Below, in pieces: positions 26,204-35,975 of a stretch of 64,000 nucleotides of DNA. Position 1 is the stretch's first letter; every line of letters starts with the position of its first letter. The stretch is from Streptomyces sp. NP-1717. Its GTDB lineage: Bacteria > Actinomycetota > Actinomycetes > Streptomycetales > Streptomycetaceae. Under the pieces are notes generated by a model. It was not told the origin of the DNA, searched no databases, and saw only the letters and a list, made by a program, of their open reading frames with translations. The stretch is taken from contig NZ_JAAPBF010000004.1 of NCBI RefSeq assembly GCF_022695985.1, forward strand, positions 31,240 through 95,239, written 5' to 3'. The position numbers and the translations under genes are program-made.

Positions 26204-27517
26204 ATGAGATCAATCGGCGGGGCGACACACCGGTCGTCCCACCCACTCGGCCGCCGCAGCATCCTGGCCGGCATCGGAGGCGGCGCCGTGGCCTCACTGG
26301 CCGGCTGCGCCCGGGGAGACAGCACTGCGGTGAAGCCCGGCACCACCTCGCTCGCCAACGACAACGCCACCTGGGACCAGGGCTACGTCGCGGCCGGGCG
26401 CGAGCTGAAGAAGCTCACCGGGTACGCGCTGCGCCCCCTGTCCAACCCGAACCCCACGTCGTACAGGCAGGTCACGCAGATCTCGCTGCAGACGACCAAG
26501 GCCACGGACATGATCAAGTGGGCCTCGGGCTACTTCCTCAAGTCGCTGGCCCGCACCGGAGAACTCAGCGATCTCTCCTCGATCTGGGCCGACTGTGAAC
26601 GCAAGGGCTGGGTCACTCCCCAGACGCGTGAGTCGATGTCGTACCGCGGCTCCGTGTACGGGATGCCGCTCTACGAGTCGTACTACGTGCTCTTCTACAA
26701 CACGGCCCTCTTCCGCCAGCACGGTCTGAAGGCGCCGGACACCTGGGACGAGCTGCTGCACAACGCCGAGGTGCTGAAGAAGGCGGGCGTCGTCCCGTTC
26801 GTCGCCACGCAGACCGGTAACTGGCCCGCCTACGAGTGGTTCCAGGAGCTCGTCAGCAAGGTGGACCCGGAGTTCTACGCGGAGCTGATCAGCGGGAAGG
26901 CGCAGTACACCGACCCGCAGGCGCAGAAGGCGCTGCAGATCTGGCAGGACTTCATGGACAGGGGCTGGATGACACCGGCCGACTTCGACCAGAACAACGG
27001 GCCCGCCGCGCTGAAGACCGGGAAGGTCGGCATGTTCCTGCACGGTTCCTGGCAGTCGCAGGGGATCGCGGCCACCGGCATGAAGCCGGGTGTCGACTTC
27101 GACGCCTTCGTCATGCCTCCCGTCGAGCGCACCACCCGCCGTTCTGTGATCACCGAGTCGGGTGTGCTGGCCGTCCCGCGCAAGGCCGTCTCGCACGAGG
27201 CGGCGATGGCCAACGCCGCGCACTGGCTCGACCCGAGGGTGCAGAGGGTATGGACGGACTTCCTTCAGGACGCCTCGGCCAATCCGCTGTCCAGGCCGGG
27301 CAACCCGGTGATGGCAGGTCTCAAGGACCGTGCGCTGAAGGAGCGTTGGACGCTGCTGCCCCGCTACGGCGAGTCGGGTCCGCCCAACCTCGTCCAGGGG
27401 AACACCGATGACCTGGGGAGCTTCATGACCGGTGCCGCTTCTCCGCGCGCCACGCTGCGCAGCATGGCGGGGCGGGCGTCGAAGGAGTGGGCCGCGTGGG
27501 AGAGGGACGAGGCATGA
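26204..27517 (+). CDS. ABC transporter sugar-binding lipoprotein
   Basis: The 437-residue protein has a twin-arginine motif (GRRSILAG, residues 16-23) and a lipobox VASLAGC with Cys35, so it should be Tat-exported and lipid-anchored on the cell surface. The body is a family 1 extracellular solute-binding protein (TWDELLHNAEVLKKAGVVPF, GKVGMFLHGSWQSQGIAATG). ATG 26204 is preceded by GGGAAGGGAA. It is the first gene of the plus-strand operon and overlaps the first permease gene by four bases. Neighbouring mannosidases and a mannanase suggest manno-oligosaccharides as ligand. No ABC ATPase gene is present; a shared MsiK-type ATPase is the usual solution in Streptomyces. Confidence 0.92.
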   Translation: MRSIGGATHRSSHPLGRRSILAGIGGGAVASLAGCARGDSTAVKPGTTSLANDNATWDQGYVAAGRELKKLTGYALRPLSNPNPTSYRQVTQISLQTTKATDMIKWASGYFLKSLARTGELSDLSSIWADCERKGWVTPQTRESMSYRGSVYGMPLYESYYVLFYNTALFRQHGLKAPDTWDELLHNAEVLKKAGVVPFVATQTGNWPAYEWFQELVSKVDPEFYAELISGKAQYTDPQAQKALQIWQDFMDRGWMTPADFDQNNGPAALKTGKVGMFLHGSWQSQGIAATGMKPGVDFDAFVMPPVERTTRRSVITESGVLAVPRKAVSHEAAMANAAHWLDPRVQRVWTDFLQDASANPLSRPGNPVMAGLKDRALKERWTLLPRYGESGPPNLVQGNTDDLGSFMTGAASPRATLRSMAGRASKEWAAWERDEA

Positions 27518-28473
27518 GTTCTTCCGTCGAACAGCGGCGATCGCCGCTCCCCGCTTCACTGACCCCGGCCGGCCCGCGGCCTGACTGTTCCACACCCGGG
27601 CAGCGTCCGGGGAGGCGGATACGGGAGAGGCTGGCGGGGGCCGGGTTCCTGGCTCCCGCCGTGCTCCTGGTGAGCGCACTGCTGCTGTTTCCGTTCGCCT
27701 CGACCGTCTACCGGAGCTTCTTCGACGACCGGCGCGTATCGGGTTTCGCCGGTCTCGACAACTACGGCCTCTTCCTCAGCGATCCCGTACTGACGCGGTC
27801 GATCCAGAACACCCTGATGTGGGTGGTCGGCACGGTGGCGCTCCCGCTCCTGCTCGGCCTGGCCATCGCCGTGCTGACGCACACCGGTGGCTGGTCCCGT
27901 GTGGCCCGCCTGGTCGTCGTCCTTCCCTACGCCCTGTCCGGCTCGGCCGTCGCGGTGGTGTGGAACTTCGTCCTGACCACCGACGGCGCCGCCAACCAGA
28001 TGCTCAAGGCACTCGGTCTGGACTCCCTCGCCCAGGGCTGGCTCCTCGAATGGCCCGGCAACACGCTGGTCATGATCGCCGCCAATACGTGGCAGTCGGC
28101 GGGCGTCGCCGTGATCCTCTTCCTGGTGGGGCTCCAGACCATCCCGCCCGAAACCCTCGAGGCGGCTTCGCTCGACGGTGCGGCGGGCTGGCGGAAGTTC
28201 TGGTACGTCGTGCTGCCTCAGCTGCGGACCGTCTCGGTGATCGTCGTCGGCACCAGCCTGGTCAACGGGCTCAAGTCCTTCGACCTGATCTGGGTGCTCA
28301 CCCAGGGCGGGCCCGGCCGGGCCTCGGAGACGCTCGCCGTCTCGATGTACCAGGAGACCTTTCTGGCCCTGCGCCCCGGAGCCGGCGCGGCCGTCGCGGT
28401 CGTCCTCACCACGATCGTGCTGATCGCCTCGTGGCTGTATCTGCGCCGTCAGCTGACCCCGAAAGGCAACTGA
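27514..28473 (+). CDS. ABC sugar permease (MalF/UgpA type)
   Basis: The 319-residue protein has six predicted membrane helices beginning with FLAPAVLLVSALLLFPFAST and the EAA loop LEAASLDGAAGWRKFWYVVL that contacts the ATPase. The ATG overlaps the TGA of the binding-protein gene (ATGA). The first 45 residues are a soluble, arginine/proline-rich extension. It pairs with the second permease to make the channel for the imported oligosaccharide. Confidence 0.93.
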   Translation: MSSSVEQRRSPLPASLTPAGPRPDCSTPGQRPGRRIRERLAGAGFLAPAVLLVSALLLFPFASTVYRSFFDDRRVSGFAGLDNYGLFLSDPVLTRSIQNTLMWVVGTVALPLLLGLAIAVLTHTGGWSRVARLVVVLPYALSGSAVAVVWNFVLTTDGAANQMLKALGLDSLAQGWLLEWPGNTLVMIAANTWQSAGVAVILFLVGLQTIPPETLEAASLDGAAGWRKFWYVVLPQLRTVSVIVVGTSLVNGLKSFDLIWVLTQGGPGRASETLAVSMYQETFLALRPGAGAAVAVVLTTIVLIASWLYLRRQLTPKGN

Positions 28474-28475
28474 TC

Positions 28476-29336
28476 ATGACCACCATCGGCATCACACGCA
28501 GGTCCGCTCCCCGGGCGCGGCTCACGCCCGGCCGCATCCTGCGCAACGCGACCCTGGTGGTCATCTCCCTGGCCTGGGCCCTGCCCACCTGGCTGCTGCT
28601 GGTCAACGCCCTGGTGCCGGCCGCCGACTACGGCGGCACGCCGCACTGGTGGCCGCAGGGCTTCGGCCTCTTCGACAACATGTCCCAAGCCTGGACGCGG
28701 GCGAACCTCGGTCCCGCCATGGGCAACAGCCTGCTGTACGCCGTCACCAGCGCCGGAGCGGCCATCGTGGTGGCCACTACGGCCGCGTTCGCCACCGTCA
28801 TCATGCCGGTCCGGCACAAGGCGCTGTGGTTCTGGCTGATCTACTCGGGCACCCTGCTGCCGCTCCAGGTCTTCCTGCGGCCCCTGTTCCTGGCGTACGC
28901 CGATGCCGGGCTCTATGACGCCCAGTTCGGGCTGTTCCTGGTGTACGTGGCCATCGCCATTCCGTTCGCCTACTTCATCATGCGCAACTTCGCGCTGACG
29001 CTGGCACCGGAGATCATCGAAGCTGCCCGGATGGACGGGGCGTCGTGGTGGCGGATCTTCTGGCAGATCCACGTGCCGCTGTCCCGCTCCGCCATGGTCG
29101 CCGCGTTCGTCTTCCAGTTCGTCGCCGTCTGGAACGACCTGCTGTTCGGCATCACCTTGTCCACCAGCGGCAACATCCGCCCCGTCATGGCCGCCCTCGC
29201 CGAACTCCAGGGCAACTACTCCAACGTCGGCCCGCCCGTCGTCCTCGGTGGCGCGCTACTCGTCTCGCTGCCGACCGTCGTCCTGTTCTTCTCCGCACAG
29301 CGCTTCTTCGTCAGCAGCCTCAAGCTGCACGGCTGA
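28476..29336 (+). CDS. ABC sugar permease (MalG/UgpE type)
   Basis: The 286-residue protein has six membrane helices (ATLVVISLAWALPTWLLLVN first) and the EAA loop IIEAARMDGASWWRIFWQIH. It starts two bases after the previous stop, so the two permeases are translated from one mRNA. The sequence ends FFVSSLKLHG, typical for the MalG-type partner. It acts in the cytoplasmic membrane with the binding lipoprotein at 26,204. Confidence 0.93.
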   Translation: MTTIGITRRSAPRARLTPGRILRNATLVVISLAWALPTWLLLVNALVPAADYGGTPHWWPQGFGLFDNMSQAWTRANLGPAMGNSLLYAVTSAGAAIVVATTAAFATVIMPVRHKALWFWLIYSGTLLPLQVFLRPLFLAYADAGLYDAQFGLFLVYVAIAIPFAYFIMRNFALTLAPEIIEAARMDGASWWRIFWQIHVPLSRSAMVAAFVFQFVAVWNDLLFGITLSTSGNIRPVMAALAELQGNYSNVGPPVVLGGALLVSLPTVVLFFSAQRFFVSSLKLHG

Positions 29337-29384
29337 GCCGCATTCCGGCCACCCTCACCGATCCACCTTCCCGAAAGGCAGACC

Positions 29385-30566
29385 ATGGTGAAAACACCCG
29401 CACGCGCCGCACTTGCCCTCGCCGTTCTGACCGGAGCGCTGTGGGCGAGCCCCGCCGCGGCGGCCGGCAACGACCGGGACACCACACCCGCCACCTGGGC
29501 TCACCGCGCCGAGGCCGGCTATGACGCCCTGCAGCAGCACCTCTACCAGGGCCCGCAGGAGCACGGCCTGTACCTGGAGAAGACGCCTCGCAAGGAGGAG
29601 GAGAACGCTCACTCGTACCTGTGGCCCCTGCGGGAAGCCGCAGCCGCCACTGTCGACATGTCAGAACTCCCGCGCGTCGGCGCCCGCTACGACCGCGATG
29701 CCGCCGAGCGCTTCACGACCCTGCGCCTGTACTTCAACCCCCGCGACGGCAGGCCCGGTTACGACTCCTACCTGCCCGCACCGCTCGGCCAGGGCGGCGA
29801 CGTCTTCTACGACGACAACGCCGTCGTCGGGCTCACCTTCCTCGACCAGTACCGGGCCACCGGCGAGAAGCTCTACCTCGAGCGGGCGGCGGAGACCTTC
29901 GACGTCGTCAGCCGCGGCTGGGACGACGACCCCACCAAACCCTGCCCCGGAGGCATGCACTGGGTCGACTCCCCGGGCAACTACATGCGCGCCGCCAACG
30001 TGACGGGCCTGTCCGCCCAACTGGCCGCAGAGCTCTACGCCACCGGCCACGACGGCCGGTACCTCGCGAGCGCGAAGAAGTGGTACGAGTGGAACTGGTC
30101 GTGCCTGCGCAACTCCCCGGGCCTGTACAACAACAGCCGCGACGACGACGGCACCGTCAACGAGACCCTGTGGACATACAACTCCGGAGCCATGATCGGC
30201 ACCGCCACCACGCTCTACCGCGCCACCGGTGACCGCGCCTATCTCGACCGCGCTGTCGAAGACGCCACCGGCTCGCTCGGCTACTGGAAGCAGGGCGACC
30301 GGCTGCACGACCAGCCGGCGATCTTCAACGCCTTCTACTTCGACAACCTCCGCATCCTGGACGAGGTGCGGCCCAACCGCGCGTACCGGGAGACGGCCGC
30401 CGCGTACGCCGAGCAGACCTGGAAGGACAACCGGTCGCCGTCCGACGGCCTGTTCCGCTTCCAGCCCTCCGGCGGCGGCGACCACGACCCGGCCGCACAG
30501 GCCGAGACCCTCCACCAGTCCGCCATGATCCAGATCTTCGCCGGGCTCGCCACCGACCGTTCCTGA
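29385..30566 (+). CDS. Secreted GH76 alpha-1,6-mannanase
   Basis: The 393-residue protein has a Sec signal peptide (residues 1-27, AALALAVLTGALWASPAAAA). The rest is a family GH76 (alpha/alpha)6 barrel with the catalytic Asp pair in GGDVFYDDNAVVGLTF (Asp143-Asp144) and aromatic motifs such as WKQGDRLHDQPAIFNAFYFD. GH76 enzymes cleave the alpha-1,6-mannan backbone of fungal and actinobacterial cell-surface mannans in endo fashion. GAAAGG precedes the ATG at 29385. It is the only clearly secreted glycosidase of the locus, so it should release the oligosaccharides taken up by the ABC system. Annotation as plain six-hairpin glycosidase would be the cautious alternative. Confidence 0.88.
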   Translation: MVKTPARAALALAVLTGALWASPAAAAGNDRDTTPATWAHRAEAGYDALQQHLYQGPQEHGLYLEKTPRKEEENAHSYLWPLREAAAATVDMSELPRVGARYDRDAAERFTTLRLYFNPRDGRPGYDSYLPAPLGQGGDVFYDDNAVVGLTFLDQYRATGEKLYLERAAETFDVVSRGWDDDPTKPCPGGMHWVDSPGNYMRAANVTGLSAQLAAELYATGHDGRYLASAKKWYEWNWSCLRNSPGLYNNSRDDDGTVNETLWTYNSGAMIGTATTLYRATGDRAYLDRAVEDATGSLGYWKQGDRLHDQPAIFNAFYFDNLRILDEVRPNRAYRETAAAYAEQTWKDNRSPSDGLFRFQPSGGGDHDPAAQAETLHQSAMIQIFAGLATDRS

Positions 30567-30618
30567 GCCCCGCCCACCCCGACCAGCACCGCACCGCATA
30601 CGAGTGGAGACCTCTCCC

Positions 30619-33600
30619 ATGCCCCGCCCCGCACTTGCCCGTCCCTCCTGGTGGGACTCGAACACGGCCCGCGACATCCTGCGGGACCGCGCGGTGTCCG
30701 CCGAGGGGGTCCTCGGCGGACACCGGATCCGGCTGGCCTGCGAGCCGCTGCTGCGCCACGACGGCGCGGGCGGCCTGCTCCAGTCCGTCCGCGTCACCAC
30801 GGGCGGCCGAGCGGTCACCCGTGCCCGCGTCACCACCGTCGCGGGCGGTGCGCTGCGGTGCGACGTCCTGCCGGGGCCCGGCGGAGACGTCCGGCTCCTC
30901 GTCCCGGAGGTGAAGTCGCCCACACCCGTCCTGGTCGAGCTGCCGGAGCTGGCCGACGGGGAAAGCGTCGAGGTACGGCTGACCCCGCAGCGCCACTGGA
31001 CGCTGCACCTCGTCCAGCACGCCCACCTGGACATCGGCTACACCGACCCGCAGAGCACCGTGCTCGCCGAAGGACGCAAGTACCTCGACTCCCTGCTCGA
31101 ACTCTGCCGCACCACGGACGACTGGCCCGACGAGTCGAAGTTCCGCTGGGCGGTCGAGGGATTCTTCAGCTACGAGAACTGGTCACAGAACCGTCCGCCG
31201 CGGCAGGTCGCGGAATTCCTGGACCGGGTACGCGAAGGCCGCGTCGAACTGGCCGCGATGCCCTTCAACCTGCACACCGAGACCTGCTCCACCGACGAGC
31301 TGCACGAACTGCTGCGCCCCGTCCGCGAACTGCGGGACCGGCACGGCATCGACATCACCACGGCCATGCAGACAGACGTACCCGGCCAGGTCGTCGGTCT
31401 CCCCGACGTCCTCGCGGGAAGCGGGATCCGCTACCTGTCGGTCGCCCACAACTGGGCGGGGCGCGCGGTACCGCACCACACCGGTGGCCAGGACCTGCCG
31501 CGCCTGTTCCGCTGGCGGGCGCCGAGCGGACGCGAAGTGCTCGTATGGCGCACCGACACCCCGCACGGCCTCGCCTACATGGAGGGGTCGATCCTCGGCT
31601 TCGACGAGTCCTTCGACCGCGTCGACGACCTGCTGCCGAACTACCTCACCGCGCTGGCGAACCACCAGTACCCGCACGAGGGCCGCGGCATCCCCGGATT
31701 CCCCATACTGGACGAGGAGTTCAAGGGTGCCCCCTACCCGTGGGACATCCTGCACCTGCGCGTCCTGGGCAAGTTCGCGGACAACGGCCCGCCGCGCCGC
31801 ATCATCGCGGAGACCGTACGCCGGTGGAACGAGGAATGGGCCTTCCCCGTCCTGCGCACCTCCCGCAACGAGGACTTCTTCATCGACGCCGAACAGCGGC
31901 TCGGCGACCGGATCGAGACGTTCGAGGGCGACTGGACGGACTGGTGGGTCGACGGCGTCGGAGCGGGCGCCGTGCCCCTGGCCGCCACCCGCGACGGGCA
32001 GGCGGCGCTCGCCGACGCGCAGACCGTCGCGGGATACGCGGAGATTCTGGGGGCATCGGACGGGGTCCGGATCACCGGGGCCGCCCCCGATGTGTACCGC
32101 GCCGCCTCGCTGTTCAACGAACACACGTGGGGAGCGGGCGACCCCTGGACCCACGGCGACCACGGCCACGCATCGGGCGAGCGACAGTGGCACTGGAAGT
32201 ACGCCCAGGCCCTCAACGCCCACGACGGGGCCCGCACCTTGCTCGACGCCGCGAGCGCCGCGCTGGGGGAACGGCTGGCTCCGCGCGAGGGAACGCTCGC
32301 CGGTTACTACGTCGTCAACACGTGCAGCTGGGAACGGTCCGAGACGGTCCGGCTCTTCCTGCCCGAGAGCACCGTGCCCCTCGCCGACCCGGTGCGGGTC
32401 GTCGACTCCCGTGACGGATCCGAGCTGGAGGCGGTGGAGGAAGCGCAGAGCAACGAACTGCACCGCGCGGCGGGACGCTTCCTGCTGTTCCGGCTGCCCG
32501 CCGTACCGCCCCACGGGGCGGTACGGGTGGACATCGAGCCCGCTCCAGCCTCGTCTGCCGAGCCGGCGGCGGAAGACAGCGCGCCGGCTGATGCCTCCAC
32601 GGTCCTGGAGAACGAATTCCTGCGCCTCCACGTCGATCTGGCGTCCGCGTGCATCGACTCGATCGTGGACAAGCGGACCGGCAGCGAGCTGGTCCGCCAG
32701 GACGCCACGGTCGGCTTCAACGGCTACCTGTACGACGAGTACGCCACGGCCGGCGGGTTCAACCACCAGTCCAGCAAGACCACCGCCGACCCCTCGATGC
32801 ACCTGCTGGCCACACGGAACACGGCGCCCCCGGCGGCCCTGGTGGAACGGACCTCGGACGCCACCGGCGAGACGCTGGTCTACGAATGCGCCCCGGCAGG
32901 AGCCCGACGTCTACGGGTGAAGGTTCATCTGCCGCGCGCGAGTGCACGAATCGACCTGGAGAACCGGATCGACAAGACCGCCACCCTGACGAAGGAGAGC
33001 GCGTTCTTCGCCTTCCCCTTCGCCATGACCTCCCCGGTCGTCCGGATGGAGGCGACCGGCGGAGCCACGGGAACGGGACTGCCCACGGTGCCGGGCTCCG
33101 CCCAGCACATGCGGGCGATCCGCCGCTGGGTCAGCCTCCAGGAGAACGGAACCAGCGCGGCACTGGCCACCCAGGACGCACCGCTGATCCAGGTGGGCGG
33201 CATCGCCATCCCCTATGCGCCGTATCCGCGGTCACTGGCCCAGGAAGAGCCCGGAACGGTCTTCTCCTGGATCCACAACAACATCTGGGACACCAACTTC
33301 CCCTCCCAGCAGGCATTCGACCACGTCTTCCGCTACAGCGTCGGCTGGGAAGAAGAACCGGCCAACGGAGGCGCCGTACTCGGCATGCGCACGGCCGCCG
33401 TCACCAGCCGGCCCCTGGTGCCGGTACGCGCGAGCCGGGCACCCGAAGCCGGTCCCGCCGCCGCCCACTCGCTGCTGACCCTGGACGACCCGCGCGTACG
33501 GATCGTCGGTCTGACCGTGCCAGAACCGGGGCGGGTCCTCGTACGCCTGCAGTCCTTCGCGGAAGAACCCGTAATCTGCCGACTCACCCCGGGGTTCTCC

Positions 33601-33747
33601 GTCACCGGCGCGGCGACCGCCGACTACCTCGACACCGTGGGCGCCACGCTGCGCGTCGAGGCGGACGGTTCCCTGCCGGTGCCACTGCCCCGGCTCGGCA
33701 CCACCGCGGTGTCGCTGACGACAGATCGCGGCCAAGGCCCCCGGTGA
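30619..33747 (+). CDS. GH38-type alpha-mannosidase, second copy
   Basis: The 1042-residue protein lacks a signal peptide. GH38 features are the metal motif HLVQHAHLDIGYTDPQ (about residue 135), the nucleophile region TTAMQTDVPGQVVGLPDVLA (about 250), and a later metal His in SLFNEHTWGAGDPW (about 495), followed by the all-beta C-terminal domains. It belongs to a different GH38 branch from the enzyme at 18,877, so the two may cut different linkages (for example side chains against backbone stubs). ATG 30619 is chosen with GTGGAG about nine bases upstream; the GTG at 30604 lies inside that site. It ends 14 bases before the convergent cyclophilin-fusion gene. Confidence 0.9.
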   Translation: MPRPALARPSWWDSNTARDILRDRAVSAEGVLGGHRIRLACEPLLRHDGAGGLLQSVRVTTGGRAVTRARVTTVAGGALRCDVLPGPGGDVRLLVPEVKSPTPVLVELPELADGESVEVRLTPQRHWTLHLVQHAHLDIGYTDPQSTVLAEGRKYLDSLLELCRTTDDWPDESKFRWAVEGFFSYENWSQNRPPRQVAEFLDRVREGRVELAAMPFNLHTETCSTDELHELLRPVRELRDRHGIDITTAMQTDVPGQVVGLPDVLAGSGIRYLSVAHNWAGRAVPHHTGGQDLPRLFRWRAPSGREVLVWRTDTPHGLAYMEGSILGFDESFDRVDDLLPNYLTALANHQYPHEGRGIPGFPILDEEFKGAPYPWDILHLRVLGKFADNGPPRRIIAETVRRWNEEWAFPVLRTSRNEDFFIDAEQRLGDRIETFEGDWTDWWVDGVGAGAVPLAATRDGQAALADAQTVAGYAEILGASDGVRITGAAPDVYRAASLFNEHTWGAGDPWTHGDHGHASGERQWHWKYAQALNAHDGARTLLDAASAALGERLAPREGTLAGYYVVNTCSWERSETVRLFLPESTVPLADPVRVVDSRDGSELEAVEEAQSNELHRAAGRFLLFRLPAVPPHGAVRVDIEPAPASSAEPAAEDSAPADASTVLENEFLRLHVDLASACIDSIVDKRTGSELVRQDATVGFNGYLYDEYATAGGFNHQSSKTTADPSMHLLATRNTAPPAALVERTSDATGETLVYECAPAGARRLRVKVHLPRASARIDLENRIDKTATLTKESAFFAFPFAMTSPVVRMEATGGATGTGLPTVPGSAQHMRAIRRWVSLQENGTSAALATQDAPLIQVGGIAIPYAPYPRSLAQEEPGTVFSWIHNNIWDTNFPSQQAFDHVFRYSVGWEEEPANGGAVLGMRTAAVTSRPLVPVRASRAPEAGPAAAHSLLTLDDPRVRIVGLTVPEPGRVLVRLQSFAEEPVICRLTPGFSVTGAATADYLDTVGATLRVEADGSLPVPLPRLGTTAVSLTTDRGQGPR

Positions 33748-33761
33748 GGTGGACTGTGCGT

Positions 33762-35975
33762 TCAGGTTGCCGAGATCGTCACGCGTTCGAGCCGGACCGC
33801 CGTCGGTGACGAGGCGATAGCGACGACCACGTCTTTCGACCGGTCGTCGGCCACCTCTCCGAAGATCGTGTACTGCCCGCTCAGATGGGGCGCCGGTGCG
33901 AGAGTGATGAAGAACTGGGAACCGGTGCTGTCCCGGCCGAGATTCGCCATGGCCAGTCGGAAAGGCCGATCGAATCCGTGGTCCGGATGGATTTCGTCCG
34001 GTATCCGGTATCCGGCGCTGCCCTGTCCGGTGCCCAGCCGGTCGCCGCCCTGGACGACGAACCCCGGCACACGGCGGTGGAAGACCGTGCCGTCGTAGAA
34101 ACCTCCTTCGCCGGTGGCTCCGGTCAGGGGGTCGGTCCAGGTGCGACGTCCGGTCGCCAGGCCCACGAAGTTGTCCGCGGTGTAGGGGGCTTCGCCGGGG
34201 CGCAGCTGGAGGTGGACGCCGCCCAGCTCGGTGTGCAGGACCACGGCGAGGGACCGGTAGGTCCTCAGGGAGGAGGAGAAGGGACGGCGGGCGGGCGTCT
34301 GGCGGACCCGTACCGGGGAGTCGCGCAGCGGGTCGCTCAGGGGGTCGAACGCGTTCCGGTCGCCGCTGTCGCCGCTTCCGACCGTGCCCGGTGCGCTCCC
34401 GTGCAGGCCGGTCGCGCTCCATCCCGGTGGGTCGTTGCGGACCTCGGCCGGCGCCGCCGTGCCCGGCCCGAGCCACACCGGATGGCCTTGCGCCGGTTCG
34501 GGGCGCCGCGTCTGCCACAGCTCCCGCGTTTCGGCCGAGGCGTGGGTCAGCAGCGTGTCGAGGTCGGTCGCCGCCTGTGCGTCCAGCACCTCACGCATGG
34601 CCGTCGTGTCGTGGTACTTGTCGAAGAGCGAGCCGTTGTTGTGCTCAAGGGTGAAGCACTGGTCGACGAAGACTCGGTCGGGCAGCTCGTGCAGGACGTA
34701 GCGCCTCACCATGGCGGCAACCGGAGCCCAGGCCTCTCCGCCGAACTCGACGCCCGGACCGGCGAACGCGTCCGTGGCGAGCCGCAGCGCCCGGCCGTGG
34801 CCGGTCTCGCGGCGCAGCCGCTGCCATGTGACGCGGCTGTCCCCCTGGTTGATTTTCGTGATGAAGTCCGCCAGTTCCCTCGGGTAGTGCTGGGTCCTGG
34901 CTCGTTCGTAGTGTCCGAGCTCGTTGCCGATCACGTTGTCCAGATGTCCCGCGAGCTCGGCGCACAGGTGGGGCAGCCAGCGGAACAGCCGTGCTCCGGC
35001 CGTGCGGTGGCCCGCCGCGGTCAGCCACTCCAGCAGGTAGAAGTCGGCGGCGAGCGAGGACGGGTCGACGGAGTCGACGAACCAGCGCGGGCTGTGGGCG
35101 GCGAGCTCCGCGGCGATCAGGTCGAGGGCTTCGGCGCGGTCGACATCGCCGTCGAGGTACCGGGGCCAGTGCCGTTCGGCCACGGTGTACAGCCGTGCGT
35201 AGCGCCATTTGGTGCCGAGCACATCGACACATGGGCGGTGCGTCGAGTCGACCGCGCGGACCAGATGGCCGGCCGTCAGCTCCACCAGGATCTTGGTGAG
35301 GGTGACCCGCAGCCGCCGCTGGTACGGAGAGCTGCCGGGCAGGCGGCGGACCAGCTCGCTGGACAGGTGGTTCCCGGGGAGGGGCCCGGATTTCAGCTGC
35401 GCCCAGCCCAGCATGGTCAGGACGGCGTCCGCGAGCGTCGATCCGCGGAAGCGGCGGCAGTCGACGTAGACGCCCGTAATTTTGCCCGCGTCGATCAGGA
35501 AGCCCGTGGCGGGCGGGGCGGGTGCGAGCGGCACGAGGTGGAGGTCCAGCGTCCGCTCGGTCTCGTCGGTGCCCAGCGCCGCGCGGAGGGGAGCCAGGTA
35601 ACGCCCGGGCGCCAGGAAGTCGTCGATCGCCACGGCCGCCTGCTTGCGGGCGTCCTCGAACTGGGGGAGCGCCTCGGCGAGGGCCGGCGCCGCCGCGGTG
35701 AGCGCGGTGGTGACGAGTTCCGTTCCGGATCGGAGGCGGTCGTCGTCGACGAGAGCGGTGAGGTCCTCCGGCCGGCCGGCGGCGGCCAGGAACGCGGGCA
35801 GGCCGGATCCGACAGTTTTCGCCCAGGACCGCAGTCCGTCGACGAACAGGTCCGTCTCCGGGGTGACCGGCCTGGGCAGGAAGTTGGGCTCCCAGGAGCC
35901 GGTGCGCCCGATCAGCTCGCGCTGCAGCGCGAGCGCGAGGTCGAGGACGGTGCTGCGTCGGTGACGGAACCTCAC
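33762..35975 (-). CDS. Large unknown protein with C-terminal cyclophilin domain (RiPP cluster)
   Basis: The 737-residue protein starts with GTG overlapping the TGA of the nucleotidyltransferase gene. Residues about 569-737 are a cyclophilin-type peptidyl-prolyl isomerase with the active-site stretches GTVFHRRVPGFVVQGGD and NLGRDSTGSQFFITLAPAPH. The first 550 residues are mostly helical and not assignable by me; notable motifs are FVDQCFTLEHNNGSLFDKYH (about 460) and FLIDAGKITGVYVDCRRFRG (about 175). There is no HExxH motif, so the N-terminal part is not the HExxH peptide hydroxylase seen in some related clusters. It is the last gene of the cluster and may bind and fold or modify the precursor peptide. 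Cyclophilin fusions in such pathways are unusual. Confidence 0.8.
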   Translation of the reverse strand: MRFRHRRSTVLDLALALQRELIGRTGSWEPNFLPRPVTPETDLFVDGLRSWAKTVGSGLPAFLAAAGRPEDLTALVDDDRLRSGTELVTTALTAAAPALAEALPQFEDARKQAAVAIDDFLAPGRYLAPLRAALGTDETERTLDLHLVPLAPAPPATGFLIDAGKITGVYVDCRRFRGSTLADAVLTMLGWAQLKSGPLPGNHLSSELVRRLPGSSPYQRRLRVTLTKILVELTAGHLVRAVDSTHRPCVDVLGTKWRYARLYTVAERHWPRYLDGDVDRAEALDLIAAELAAHSPRWFVDSVDPSSLAADFYLLEWLTAAGHRTAGARLFRWLPHLCAELAGHLDNVIGNELGHYERARTQHYPRELADFITKINQGDSRVTWQRLRRETGHGRALRLATDAFAGPGVEFGGEAWAPVAAMVRRYVLHELPDRVFVDQCFTLEHNNGSLFDKYHDTTAMREVLDAQAATDLDTLLTHASAETRELWQTRRPEPAQGHPVWLGPGTAAPAEVRNDPPGWSATGLHGSAPGTVGSGDSGDRNAFDPLSDPLRDSPVRVRQTPARRPFSSSLRTYRSLAVVLHTELGGVHLQLRPGEAPYTADNFVGLATGRRTWTDPLTGATGEGGFYDGTVFHRRVPGFVVQGGDRLGTGQGSAGYRIPDEIHPDHGFDRPFRLAMANLGRDSTGSQFFITLAPAPHLSGQYTIFGEVADDRSKDVVVAIASSPTAVRLERVTISAT

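Noticed and set aside
33762..35975. Possible HExxH peptide beta-hydroxylase in the RiPP operon
   Set aside because: Reading the N-terminal 550 residues shows no HExxH motif, so that common partner of radical SAM maturases is not present here.
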